DNA of 64,000 bases from Nitrospirota bacterium. GTDB lineage: Bacteria > Nitrospirota > Thermodesulfovibrionia > Thermodesulfovibrionales > JdFR-88. The first letter of the stretch is position 1. Each line of letters begins with the position of its first letter. The notes below the pieces were generated by a model. The model worked only from the letters and a program-made list of their open reading frames with translations, did no database searches and was not told where the DNA came from. Positions 47,866-57,915 of the stretch are shown here, piece after piece. The stretch lies in assembly GCA_021813765.1 (NCBI GenBank), contig JAKAJM010000005.1, forward strand, positions 1 to 64,000, in the 5' to 3' direction. A program made the position numbers and the translations under genes.

Positions 47866-48690
47866 TTAGGTCCTTTTCTCTTTTTGGGGGCCATTTGCGA
47901 ATGTGCATGAACGCGCAAAATCTTCAATATGAACAACGGCTTTTCGCACCTCTTCGCCTGGCGGCAGGGAGGCTTCGAGCGCCTTGGCGTAACGCCTCCT
48001 TAAAAACAGGCGGAAGGTTGTCTTGAAGTTGATGCTGAAGACCCAGGAGAGAAGCAGGAGCTTGTAATCATTCAGGCTCTTTACAAGGGAGATAGGCACA
48101 ACCCGGTTTTCAAGGACAACCGGTATTATCTCCAGGGAAACCCCTCTCCCCTCGGGAAGGCCCAGGCCAGCCGCTGTAGCCCTGTGTTCCTCGGGCTGGG
48201 CAAAAAATTCGAGCATGACCTTCCAGATATCCAGTTTGTCAGCATCGCGAACGAGCTTAAGAAAAAAAACCGTTCTCCGGTCCAGCCTGGGGATGGCGTA
48301 CGCGTTATGGTATTTCACGGCCTGCAGGATGAGAGCCCGCTCGCCGCGGTCCAGTCCATCGGGGAAAAAATTCTCTTTTGCCAGGATCTCCGCTCCGAGG
48401 AGCCCATGGTTTACCGAAGTCCTGTCATCGAAGGTCCTGAAATCCGAGTATTGGCGGAACCTGCCTATATCGTGCAGCAGGGCCGCGGCCCTGGCTATGA
48501 GGGAATCGTTTTCATTCAGGCCTTCCCCCCGGCAAAGGAAACCCATGTCCCGGCATACGCTGAGCGTGTGCCTACGTTTAAGGGCGATGTTGCGCTGCTC
48601 GGACGGGTCCTCCATCCGGTTGGCCTGGACATATTTTAAGAACAGTCTTTTCAGACGGGCAAGGTCCTTTTTTGTCATTTTGTTTTTCAT
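47866..48690 (-). CDS. HD domain-containing phosphohydrolase
   Basis: RRHTLSVCRDMGFL ... AALLHDIGRFRQY ... RDADKLDIWKV. Confidence 0.88.
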   Translation of the reverse strand: MKNKMTKKDLARLKRLFLKYVQANRMEDPSEQRNIALKRRHTLSVCRDMGFLCRGEGLNENDSLIARAAALLHDIGRFRQYSDFRTFDDRTSVNHGLLGAEILAKENFFPDGLDRGERALILQAVKYHNAYAIPRLDRRTVFFLKLVRDADKLDIWKVMLEFFAQPEEHRATAAGLGLPEGRGVSLEIIPVVLENRVVPISLVKSLNDYKLLLLSWVFSINFKTTFRLFLRRRYAKALEASLPPGEEVRKAVVHIEDFARSCTFANGPQKEKRT

Positions 48691-48784
48691 TTCCTCTTCA
48701 GAACAGCTTTTTTGTTTTATAATGAGCCCGGTTTTTATTTTCAAAAAACAAAAGAAGCTCAACCTCGAACAGCCCGGCGCCCGC

Positions 48785-50125
48785 CTAAACGGCCCGGCGC
48801 AAAGTGAGCAGCGTTATCTCCGGAGGCATGTCGAGGCGCACCGGGAGCCAGATGGTGCCAAGCCCCCTGTTAACATACAGTGCGGCTGCCCCGTGACCGG
48901 CCCGTTCCTGCGCCGATTGTCCCCGTTCAGCTCTGCCCGGTTTTAATTTAACTGTCCCCGGCCGGCCGGCTTCGCGTTCTCCCTCTCCTTTAAAAGGGAG
49001 GGTGTACATTCCTGCCACGAATTTCGTGTAGAAAAGCGCCGGGCTCAGTTCTTCGCCGTCGATCCCGATGCTGATCTGGCCGCCGTGGGTATGGCCGGCA
49101 AGGCTCAGTTCTATCCCCATCCCGGCCGCCCGGTAAAAGGAATTGGGGTTGTGAGAAAGCAATATGTTTGGCATGTCCCCGCGCACCAGGGGCTCTACGC
49201 CTTCAAGCATGTGCGTGTACCCGGATAAGCCCTTCTCCCGTTGGTAATCAACCCCGATGATATTGATCTTTTCGCCCTGAAACTCCAGGACCTCATTCTG
49301 TTTTCGCAGCAACCTCATTCCGTTGCGATGAAACAGCTCCTGCGCCAGGTGCTCCGCCCTGGCATGGCCTTCGTGGTTGCCGTTACAGCCCCATACTCCC
49401 AGAGGCGCGCGCAGCCGTCCCAACTCGGAAATACAATCTTCCAGAGGATCGCCCTTCCAGGTTATAAAGTCGCCGGTGACAACGGCAAGGTCCGCATCCA
49501 GCCGGTTGGCCATTTCAACTGCGCGGCGCACTTCCGCACGGGACATGAAATCTCCTATATGGATGTCGCTGAGCTGCACGATCTTCAGCCCGTCCAGTTT
49601 TTCAGGCAGGTCCGCGACAGGTATATCGGACCTCCTGACATGGTAGTTCAACCGGGAGAAGAAGCCGTATGCGAGGGCAGGGAACGGAGCGGCCCCGGCC
49701 AGAAAAACGCAATAGCGCAAAAAATTCCGCCGGGATCTTTCCAGGGACTTTCCCGGACAGGGACCGCGAAGGGCAGGCACGGCTTTCCCTGCCAGCCACG
49801 CGGTGAGCCGCACCGCGATCACCCCCAGCAGTCCCAGAAGAGCCGCAAACAACCAGACCCTGGCGGCTGTCAGGACCCAGTGTGCAAAGCCGCGGTGAGG
49901 GAAAAAGCGCACAAGAGGGGCCGCTCCGGTTGAAAGCAGCACCAGACAGGCGGCGGCCAAAAGCCACCGGAGCAATTTCCTGAAAACAGGCCGCCTGACG
50001 CCTCCGGACCACCGCCATGCTATCGCAAACCAGATGCCCTGGGCCAGGTACATCAGGCACAGGGCCGCAAGATAGGCGTTAATATGTGAAATTTTGCTGT
50101 AAACGAGTTTGATAAGGTCCATCAC
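48785..50125 (-). CDS. membrane-anchored metallophosphoesterase (YkuE-like)
   Basis: N-terminal TM segments; IVQLSDIHIGDF, VVTGDFITW, GNHEGH, LLSHNPN, LAGHTHGGQ; C-term ALYVNRGLGTIWLPVRLDMPPEITLLTL. Confidence 0.92.
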   Translation of the reverse strand: MMDLIKLVYSKISHINAYLAALCLMYLAQGIWFAIAWRWSGGVRRPVFRKLLRWLLAAACLVLLSTGAAPLVRFFPHRGFAHWVLTAARVWLFAALLGLLGVIAVRLTAWLAGKAVPALRGPCPGKSLERSRRNFLRYCVFLAGAAPFPALAYGFFSRLNYHVRRSDIPVADLPEKLDGLKIVQLSDIHIGDFMSRAEVRRAVEMANRLDADLAVVTGDFITWKGDPLEDCISELGRLRAPLGVWGCNGNHEGHARAEHLAQELFHRNGMRLLRKQNEVLEFQGEKINIIGVDYQREKGLSGYTHMLEGVEPLVRGDMPNILLSHNPNSFYRAAGMGIELSLAGHTHGGQISIGIDGEELSPALFYTKFVAGMYTLPFKGEGEREAGRPGTVKLKPGRAERGQSAQERAGHGAAALYVNRGLGTIWLPVRLDMPPEITLLTLRRAV

Positions 50126-50216
50126 AATATTAAAATATTAACATTACCTTTGGGATAACACGCATACGGCCAAAAAAAGCACCGGAGAAAATTTTCAGTC
50201 GCCCGGTTTCGATTAT

Positions 50217-51722
50217 CTATTCCGGCGTAACATCGAATATATGGGTCTGGTATCCATCCAGAATGACATGTAACCCCTCATTGTTCACCTCCGCCCCTTT
50301 CCGGGGATATTGGCGCCCATTCAGTTCATCGGTGAACAGATAGTCTTTCCCACGGTCAAGTTCCGGCAGGGGTATATTGCCCTGCGACATTCCATTGCCC
50401 AGATTGACCACTACAAGCTTCATCCGCCCCGCTGATTTCCAGGTATACGCGATGAGATCTTGATGGCTGCCGTCCGAAAACGGGAAAACGTCTCTCAATC
50501 GCCATTGGCCTTTGTGGAAGATATCCTGGCCGGTTATGGAAAGCAGTCTTTCATAAAAGGCCTTTATATCCTTTTCCAGTGCTTCGGAAATAACGTCCCT
50601 GACGAGCTGCACGGGGACCTTTATCTTTTTCCCTTCCAGTTGCCCATGGTAAAAGAGCTTCATGCCTGGAAGCGTTGAAAAAAGGGCGGCCCCGGCGCGG
50701 AGCCTGCCCGGGCCGAAGGCCGCCAGGCTTCTGGGCTCATCATGGTTTTCAAGGAAGCGGACAAGTTTTTTTTGATAGCCAGTATCGGCGGCAAGGTGGA
50801 GCCTTATCTCCTGGGCGGACGAAGACCTGAGCCTGTCATAAAGCGTTTTATCATAGATATAATCAAAACCCATTTCCATAAGCCGCCATTCGGTATTCCA
50901 GTAAGCTTCTCCCATCAGGAGAGTACCAGAAAGGGCTGCGCGGGCCTGCTCCCAGAACTCCCCCGTGGGCAGTGCATTAATGGAGAAGCTCCCCCAGGTC
51001 CGGGCGAAGATATCATTAAGGACAAGCATGGCCATGTCGCACCTCAGGCCGTCGCAGTATCCGGCTATTTTCCCCATTTCAGACAGCATGGCCTTACGCA
51101 GGGCCGGATTGAAGTAATTAAGCTGGACGGTATCCGACCATGCGGGGAAATTCGGGTCTTTGCCCCGCGCGATGAACAGGGTTTTACCCTCGCTTTCTAT
51201 CCGGGAGAATAACGATGGGTCTTTTATTTTTGATTTTTTCCCCTCATATCCGGTCCTGTCAGTCATGAAATAGTAATCCGGGTGTTCGGAAACCCAGGGA
51301 TGGTCCGGGGCAGTGTGGTTCGGCACAAAATCCAGAATGAGGCCGATGCTGCGCTTATTAAGTGCATCCCTCGCTTTTTGAAGGTCCTCCCAGGTGCCTA
51401 TCAGCGGGTCCGGCTCATAAGCCGCTATCGAGTAGGGTGATCCGGCAACATCGTTTTCTCCCCAGCCGGGAAGGATGGTGTCCAGATATTGCTTGAAAGG
51501 AGGCCATTCGGGGCTCTCTCTGAATATCCGCGTGCCCTCTTTGCTTCTTTTCCATACCCCCATCAGCCATACGTAATCGAATCCGGGTGCCAGCAGCCTG
51601 TCCCATTCCGTGGCCGGAACGGCCCCAAGTGTGAACCATTTTCCGTTTTTTTGCGAAACCTCATAAAGCCACTGTGCGGTGTTTATTTCATAGAGCTGCG
51701 GATTTTCCCTGCGATCAGCCAA
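50217..51722 (-). CDS. GH13 alpha-amylase-family protein
   Basis: LILDFVPNHTAPDHPW, CDGLRCDMA, LMGEAYW, FLENHDEPR match GH13 conserved regions. Confidence 0.88.
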   Translation of the reverse strand: MADRRENPQLYEINTAQWLYEVSQKNGKWFTLGAVPATEWDRLLAPGFDYVWLMGVWKRSKEGTRIFRESPEWPPFKQYLDTILPGWGENDVAGSPYSIAAYEPDPLIGTWEDLQKARDALNKRSIGLILDFVPNHTAPDHPWVSEHPDYYFMTDRTGYEGKKSKIKDPSLFSRIESEGKTLFIARGKDPNFPAWSDTVQLNYFNPALRKAMLSEMGKIAGYCDGLRCDMAMLVLNDIFARTWGSFSINALPTGEFWEQARAALSGTLLMGEAYWNTEWRLMEMGFDYIYDKTLYDRLRSSSAQEIRLHLAADTGYQKKLVRFLENHDEPRSLAAFGPGRLRAGAALFSTLPGMKLFYHGQLEGKKIKVPVQLVRDVISEALEKDIKAFYERLLSITGQDIFHKGQWRLRDVFPFSDGSHQDLIAYTWKSAGRMKLVVVNLGNGMSQGNIPLPELDRGKDYLFTDELNGRQYPRKGAEVNNEGLHVILDGYQTHIFDVTPE

Positions 51723-52103
51723 GACCTTCCCCCGTCTCTAAGTTTCTTTTGATCCTTCAAGCCGGAAATTATCCCCTCTGTACATGGAATCTTCCGGCAA
51801 TTCTTCCTTCCGTCATGCAGGCACGCCAGTTGTCTATACAAAATATAACCCGCTAGAGGCAACTGTCAAGTTGACCGGCTTTTTTTGCAATTGAAAATTT
51901 GGCAGCGCCTGGTTTGAGTGAAAGCGGAGCCCGCCAGGCGGGGCGGATTGAGCGAGGCTTTTGCGGAGCAGGCATGTTGAACACCGCGTCGATATTTGAT
52001 ATGGTTTGATTACAGAAAGGCGGAAGCCCTGACGTTAAGGTTTTTTGTTTTTTTGTTTGATAATCAGAAAAAAAGCGAAAGGAAATGGAAGGAGGCCCCC
52101 CAG

Positions 52104-52511
52104 ATGCGATTCATGATGTTAATGATCCCCCAGGGCTATGAGAGCGCCGCGCCCGGCAGCGTGCCGGATGCCGGGGCGGTTGAGGCCATGATGCAGTACA
52201 ACAGGCAACTTAAGGAGGCCGGTGTGTTGTTGTCGCTTGAGGGCCTGCAACCGCCGTCAATGGGCGCCCGTGTCACTTTTTCAGGAGGCAGGCCGAAGGT
52301 GGCCAAGGGGCCCTTCACCGGGGTGAAGGAGACTTTGGGCGGTTACTGGATGATACAGGTGAAATCAAGGGATGAGGCAATCGAATGGGCCAAGCGCTGC
52401 CCGGTCCAGGACGGCTCGATAATCGAGATCCGCCAGGTGCAGGAATTAACGGATTTTCCCGCCGATATTCAGGCGGTCATGGCAGGGTTTGAGGAATTGC
52501 AGCACCATTAA
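52104..52511 (+). CDS. YciI/DGPF (YCII-related) family protein
   Basis: MRFMMLMIPQGYE ... GPFTGVKETLGGYWMIQVKSRDEAIEWAKRCP; RBS ggagg; start at ATG 52104. Confidence 0.9.
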   Translation: MRFMMLMIPQGYESAAPGSVPDAGAVEAMMQYNRQLKEAGVLLSLEGLQPPSMGARVTFSGGRPKVAKGPFTGVKETLGGYWMIQVKSRDEAIEWAKRCPVQDGSIIEIRQVQELTDFPADIQAVMAGFEELQHH

Positions 52512-52560
52512 TCGCCGAGCGCGTTCAACTATACTTTTAATATGCTCCGGGGCTTTGACT

Positions 52561-53700
52561 CTATGCCTCGGGCAGCAGGATGTCCACGGTTGTCCCGCGG
52601 CCGCGCATGCTTGAGACCTTAACATCGCCACCCATCCTGGTTATCATTTTTTTGACAATCACCAGCCCCAGCCCCGTGCCCTGTTTTTTGGTCGTGTTGA
52701 AAGGTTTGAAGAGATTGTCCATTTGTTCTTTTGCCATGCCGCAGCCATTGTCCGCCACGCGGACTATCAGCGTCCTGCCAACTTTGAAAAGCCCAAAGAG
52801 TATTTCAGCTCCGGCAACGCCCGCAAGCGCGTCCACGGAGTTTGCCACCAGGTTCAGAAGGACCTGCTTCAAGGCCCTCGGATCGCACAGGGCGGATGCG
52901 GGAAACGCCGCGTCCAGCGCCACATTTATGCCCTTGTCCGGAAAATCGTATTTTATGAGCGAAACGAAATCGGCCAGAAAAAAGGACAGCTCCAGCTTCC
53001 GGATCTCAAGGGCCTCGTCCCTGTTAAAATTCTTCAGGGATTTCAGGAGGTACTCCATCCTTGCCACCTCTTTATGGATGCGTTCCAGGCATGCTCTCAT
53101 CGAAGGGTCGAGTTTTGCCTCCAGAACGCCAAGGGAAAGTTTTATGGAGTTCAGGGGGTTTGCAAGTTCATGCCTCAGTCCGGAAATGGCATAACCCAGG
53201 CTATTAGTCGTGCTTGCCGCCTCGGCTATGGATTCCAGCCGCATCCGCCCGGTCACGTCCTGGAAGACCGACACGTAGCATGTCACCCTTCCCGTCCTGT
53301 CCCTGACGGGAGAGATGGTGCCCTCGAAATGGACAAGCTCCCCGGTTTTTTTTCTGTTTGTCATGCGTCCGGCCCATGTTTTGCCGGCGGTCACCGTGTT
53401 CAGGAAACCAATGTATAAGGACCTGTCGTGCCGGTGGCTGCCCAGGACCACCGGGGATCTGCCCATCACATCCTCCCTGGAATATCCCGTGGCCCGTTCA
53501 AAGGCGGGGTTAACGTACTCTATCTTTCCCTGCCTGCATATTATCATCACGACCTCGTCCGTGGATTCCACGGCGGCCGCCAGGCGCGCCTTCTCTTCCT
53601 CTGCCCTGTCCAGGCCGGATATCTCCTGCCTGGCGAAGACCGGACCAAAGGGAGCAATGGGAACCAAGGGACCTGGCCCTGGATCATTTGCCGTTTGCAT
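52561..53700 (-). CDS. PAS domain sensor histidine kinase (no adjacent response regulator)
   Basis: PAS: GKIEYVNPAFERATGYSREDVMG; DHp: LRHELANPLNSIKL; HATPase: NLVANSVDAL, VADNGCGM, GTGLGLVIVKKM. Confidence 0.93.
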   Translation of the reverse strand: MQTANDPGPGPLVPIAPFGPVFARQEISGLDRAEEEKARLAAAVESTDEVVMIICRQGKIEYVNPAFERATGYSREDVMGRSPVVLGSHRHDRSLYIGFLNTVTAGKTWAGRMTNRKKTGELVHFEGTISPVRDRTGRVTCYVSVFQDVTGRMRLESIAEAASTTNSLGYAISGLRHELANPLNSIKLSLGVLEAKLDPSMRACLERIHKEVARMEYLLKSLKNFNRDEALEIRKLELSFFLADFVSLIKYDFPDKGINVALDAAFPASALCDPRALKQVLLNLVANSVDALAGVAGAEILFGLFKVGRTLIVRVADNGCGMAKEQMDNLFKPFNTTKKQGTGLGLVIVKKMITRMGGDVKVSSMRGRGTTVDILLPEA

Positions 53701-54161
53701 TAGAAAGCCTCATCCTTCAATGACAGCGGGAAAGAAATAAAAATAACAAAAGATCGTCCAATACCCACAAAGCAAATCAAAAACCGCATACATTAGATTA
53801 AAAATTTCTCGTGGTAATGGATGTAATTAAGGTCACGCTTGCGGGGATATAAGAAAATTCATCAAATACATAGTTTCCCGGGAATCAATTCAAGTTGGAT
53901 AGAGATCCTCCAGACATAAAAGAACCTGGCAATACCCCGTGCAAAATTATAAAGGCCCTCTTGCATGTTTGACCCCATCTGAAATTTTGGATGTAATAAT
54001 TCCAAAAATAGACTGAAAATGGAAACGATAAGAAGAAGATGCGGGCGTTCCGCCATAAACATTATATTGTCGACCAGCGCGAAACCCTTTCCATGAACCT
54101 GCCACGAACCTGTTTTGAGCGGTCAGACAAGAAAGAAAATTCAATAAAACTAAAAAAAGTC

Positions 54162-54240
<79 letters not shown>

Positions 54241-54248
54241 TACCAGAT

Positions 54249-54278
54249 AGTTTAAGGGGTTTTTAGAAGCCAAGTCAA
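54249..54278 (-). promoter_or_regulatory. candidate promoter of tRNA-Pro
   Basis: On minus strand TTGACT-N18-TAAACT ending ~10 nt before the tRNA 5' end. Confidence 0.6.
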
Positions 54279-54329
54279 GAAACATTAAGAAGGAAAAAGA
54301 ACGGAGAAAGAAAAAGGAGGATGGCGCGG

Positions 54330-55547
54330 CTATAGCCTCCTTTTAAGCAGAAAGAAGAGCTGCTCCTTGATCTTGTCGGCAACCGGTCTTTGCCTCCACT
54401 GCTCCAGGGTGATCTCCCGCGCATTTGCAAGGTCTTCTTTAAAGATGTCCCCAAGCATTCCCGCAAACCCGTCATCCAGTATGCCCACGTTGCCCTCGTC
54501 GTTCCATCTGAGGGACTGAAAATCCAGGTTGGCCGAACCCACAACGCTCCAGGTCAGGTCGAAAACGAAGGTCTTTGCATGCAGGACCTGCCCCATGTAA
54601 TGGTATATCTCTATGCCCGCCTTCAAAAGCCTTTCGTAACATGCCATCCCCGCGAATTTCGCCATCGGCACATCGGTGTGGCCCTGAAGCAGAAGTTTTA
54701 CAGCCACGCCTCTGCGGGCAGCGGCCTCCAGCGTCTCTATCATCCTTCTGGACGGCACGAAGTAGGCGGTGGTCAGCAGGATGCTTTTTTTAGCGTGGTT
54801 GATGCTGTAATAAAGAAGCCTCCTCAGCCGCCTCCGCCCTTTTCCGGAGCCCGCGAATATGGGGATAACGGGAAGGCTTCCTTGTCTGGGACATCGTGCC
54901 GCGGCCGCCTCCAAGGGCTGTTTCCCCCATACGTTCCACGATTTCCTGAATTTTTCCAGAAGGACATGAGCTGCCGGGCCTTTTATCAGCACGCCGGTGT
55001 CCCGCCAGCCCTTTTTATGCCTAAGATGGAGCCCCATGTATTCATTTGCGATATTCAAACCCCCGGTGAATGCGGTCTCCCCGTCTATGATGATGAGTTT
55101 CCGGTGGTCCCGGTGGGCATATCTAAGAGGGGCATAAAATTTGAAGACGTATGAGGACCCCACCCGCACGCCGGCCTCCATCATCTCGCGCCAGAAACTG
55201 CGCGGGGTGCCAAAGGAACCGAAATGGTCATAAAGCACGTAGACCTGCACTCCCTCGCGGGCCTTCTCTTTCAGTATCGCCGAAAGCTCCAGACCGGTGT
55301 CGTCATTCCTGTAGATGTAGAATTCGAGGCATATGAAAGAACGGGCGGCCCTTACGCTTTCAAGGATGCGCTTAAAGGCTTCCTCTCCCCGCCAAAGCAG
55401 TTCCACATGGTTGCCTGCCGCGAACCTGTCCCTGTAAATGTGCTCTATATCGGCTGCGGCAAAGCCGTCTTTCACCAGGAAGCTCATTATAAGGGGATTA
55501 TAACAAAAGGTATTGTCAACGGGGCAAAACGGCGTGTATTTAAGCAA
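54330..55547 (-). CDS. phospholipase D / cardiolipin synthase family protein
   Basis: Two HxK motifs: YAHRDHRKLIIIDGETAFTGGLNIANEYMG and VLHAKTFVFDLTWSVVGSANLD. Confidence 0.93.
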   Translation of the reverse strand: MLKYTPFCPVDNTFCYNPLIMSFLVKDGFAAADIEHIYRDRFAAGNHVELLWRGEEAFKRILESVRAARSFICLEFYIYRNDDTGLELSAILKEKAREGVQVYVLYDHFGSFGTPRSFWREMMEAGVRVGSSYVFKFYAPLRYAHRDHRKLIIIDGETAFTGGLNIANEYMGLHLRHKKGWRDTGVLIKGPAAHVLLEKFRKSWNVWGKQPLEAAAARCPRQGSLPVIPIFAGSGKGRRRLRRLLYYSINHAKKSILLTTAYFVPSRRMIETLEAAARRGVAVKLLLQGHTDVPMAKFAGMACYERLLKAGIEIYHYMGQVLHAKTFVFDLTWSVVGSANLDFQSLRWNDEGNVGILDDGFAGMLGDIFKEDLANAREITLEQWRQRPVADKIKEQLFFLLKRRL

Positions 55548-55604
55548 TTTTGCCTTTTTTTTGTTAGAATGAAGCTCAAACTCCAGATTCCAGATTAAGG
55601 TTTT

Positions 55605-57053
55605 TTGTTTTTATTTAAAAAAATGGAAACCGGCAAAAGTCCAATGGCGCATGCGCCCAGTCCAGGCTACAGCATTGCAATAAGATGCGAGATAGAAAAC
55701 AGGATTGGCATGTTCGCCAGGATCGCGCAGGCCATCAGCGTCACCAGCGGGGACCTTGGCTCCGTAGATATCGTCCGGGTGGAAAAAGGAAAGATCATCA
55801 GGGACATCACCGTAAACGCGCGGGATGAAGCCCATGAAAAAGAGATAGTAAAGGCTGTAAGGGCGGTAGAAGGGCTGAAGGTCCTGCGCGTCCTGGACAA
55901 GACCTTTTCCTCTCACGTGGGGGGCAAGATAGAGATACACAACAGGTTCCCCATAAAAAACAGGGACGATCTCTCCAAGGTCTACACGCCCGGCGTGGCA
56001 AGGGTATGCACCGACATCGCGGGAAACAGGGAGCACGCCTGGCGCTACACCATAAAAGGCAACTCGGTGGCGATAATAACCGATGGCACCGCTGTGCTTG
56101 GCCTTGGCAACATCGGTCCGGAGGCCGCCATGCCGGTAATGGAAGGCAAGGCGATGCTCTTCAAGGAGTTCGGGGGTGTTGATGCCTTTCCGTTCGCCCT
56201 GGCCACCACGGACACGGAAGAGATAGTAAATACCGTCAAGAACGTGGCCGTCGCCTTTGGCGGCATAAACCTGGAAGACATTTCGGCCCCAAGGTGTTTC
56301 GAGATAGAGACCAGGCTCCGGCGGGCTCTCGACATCCCGGTCTTCCATGACGACCAGCACGGCACGGCGGTCATCATAACGGCTGCTCTCATGAACGTGG
56401 GCAGGCTCCTGAAAAAGGACATGAGGAAGATGAGGACGGTCATTTCCGGGGCGGGCGCGGCCGGCATGGCCACCGCCAGGATGCTCATCTCCTCCGGCAT
56501 GAAAGACATTACCGTTTGTGACAGGGCGGGCGCCATCCATACAGGCAGGCGAAAGGACATGAACCCGTATAAAAGGCAGCTTGCAAGGCTTACGAACCCG
56601 GGGAAGATAAAAGGCGGGATAGGGGATGCCATGCGGGGGGCGGACGTTTTCATCGGACTTTCCGCACCAAACGTCATAACCGCTGAAGACATATCAAGGA
56701 TGTCAAAAGCCCGGGTGATATTCGCGCTGGCCAACCCGGAGCCAGAGATATCCCCGGAGGAGGCGCTACCTCTGGCCAGGGTCCTGGCTACTGGGCGGTC
56801 GGATTACCCAAACCAGGTAAATAATATGCTGGCCTTCCCCGGCATCTTCAGGGGCCTGCTGGATGCAAAGGCAACGGGCGTGAACGAGCAGATAAAGTTC
56901 GCCGCCGCCCGCGCCATAGCCCACACGGTGAAAGAAGACGAGCTTCACGAGGACTATATACTTCCCAGCATCTTTGACAGGAAGGTGACCGCCGCCGTGG
57001 CGCGCGCCGTTACGGACACCGCCGGGAAAACCGGTCTGGCCAGGCATTTTTAA
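55605..57053 (+). CDS. NAD(P)-dependent malic enzyme with N-terminal ACT domain (first in-frame ATG 55623)
   Basis: ACT: IAIRCEIENRIGMFARIAQAIS; DLSKVYTPGVARVC, VFHDDQHGTAVI, SGAGAAGMATARML. ORF start at 55605 is a TTG; ATG 55623 is equally plausible. Confidence 0.93.
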   Translation: MFLFKKMETGKSPMAHAPSPGYSIAIRCEIENRIGMFARIAQAISVTSGDLGSVDIVRVEKGKIIRDITVNARDEAHEKEIVKAVRAVEGLKVLRVLDKTFSSHVGGKIEIHNRFPIKNRDDLSKVYTPGVARVCTDIAGNREHAWRYTIKGNSVAIITDGTAVLGLGNIGPEAAMPVMEGKAMLFKEFGGVDAFPFALATTDTEEIVNTVKNVAVAFGGINLEDISAPRCFEIETRLRRALDIPVFHDDQHGTAVIITAALMNVGRLLKKDMRKMRTVISGAGAAGMATARMLISSGMKDITVCDRAGAIHTGRRKDMNPYKRQLARLTNPGKIKGGIGDAMRGADVFIGLSAPNVITAEDISRMSKARVIFALANPEPEISPEEALPLARVLATGRSDYPNQVNNMLAFPGIFRGLLDAKATGVNEQIKFAAARAIAHTVKEDELHEDYILPSIFDRKVTAAVARAVTDTAGKTGLARHF

Positions 57054-57105
57054 TAATCCGATGCATTTGTTTGTTCCTCTTAAAGAGAAAAGGAGGGTTT
57101 GAAAG

Positions 57106-57915
57106 TTGCCTGAAACAACGGAGGCTCTAGGGCTTTCCGGCCTTGCTCCCGGGATAAGGGAGCAGGTCGCGCCGTTTCTGAACGGAATAGTCAAGGGTTT
57201 TTTCCCCGGCGGGCAGCTGCATTCGATCCACATAGTGGGCAGCGTCCTCACCCCCGATTACCATCCGAAGACCTCGGACATAAACTCGGTCGTTATCCTG
57301 GAGCATGTGGACCTGGAGGCGATAAAAAGAGTGGCCGCCATAGGGAAGCCCTACGCTAAAAAAGCAAAAAACCTCTCCCCGCCGCTTGTAATGACCCCCG
57401 CGCACATAAGGGATTCCCTGAACGTCTTTCCCATCGAATATCTGAATTTCAAACTGATCCATGAGACCGTCTGGGGTGAGGATATCTTTTCCGGACTGGA
57501 GATAGACAGGAAGGACCTGAGGCTCCAGTGCGAGCGGGAGCTGGAAATAATGCTGGTGGGGCTCAGGCAGGGTTATCTGAAGATGGTCGAGGACGACAAA
57601 AAACTCACCGAGGCCTTTTTCAGGTCCATAAAATCATATGTCCCGCTTTTCAGGGGCCTTATTTATCTGCTGGGCGGGGAAACGGAAAAAACAAAAACCC
57701 CGCCGGTTGCCGCCTGCGAGGTCCCAGTTGCTGCCCGTGAGGTCATAGACAAGCTGTCGGCCATTACGGGGGTGAACACTTATGCCTTCGCCAAGGTCCA
57801 CGAAAGGAAAAAATTCGGGACAAGGCTATCCTCGGAAGAACTGGGCACCGCATTCGAGCAATATTATGAGGCAGCCAGCAAACTGGCGGAAATAACGGAT
57901 GCAGCCAAGATTTAA
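57106..57915 (+). CDS. nucleotidyltransferase-fold-like hypothetical protein (TTG start)
   Basis: LHSIHIVGSVLTPDYHPKTSDINSVVILE resembles GS-xn-SDID NTase motif; RBS aggaggg. Confidence 0.6.
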   Translation: MPETTEALGLSGLAPGIREQVAPFLNGIVKGFFPGGQLHSIHIVGSVLTPDYHPKTSDINSVVILEHVDLEAIKRVAAIGKPYAKKAKNLSPPLVMTPAHIRDSLNVFPIEYLNFKLIHETVWGEDIFSGLEIDRKDLRLQCERELEIMLVGLRQGYLKMVEDDKKLTEAFFRSIKSYVPLFRGLIYLLGGETEKTKTPPVAACEVPVAAREVIDKLSAITGVNTYAFAKVHERKKFGTRLSSEELGTAFEQYYEAASKLAEITDAAKI

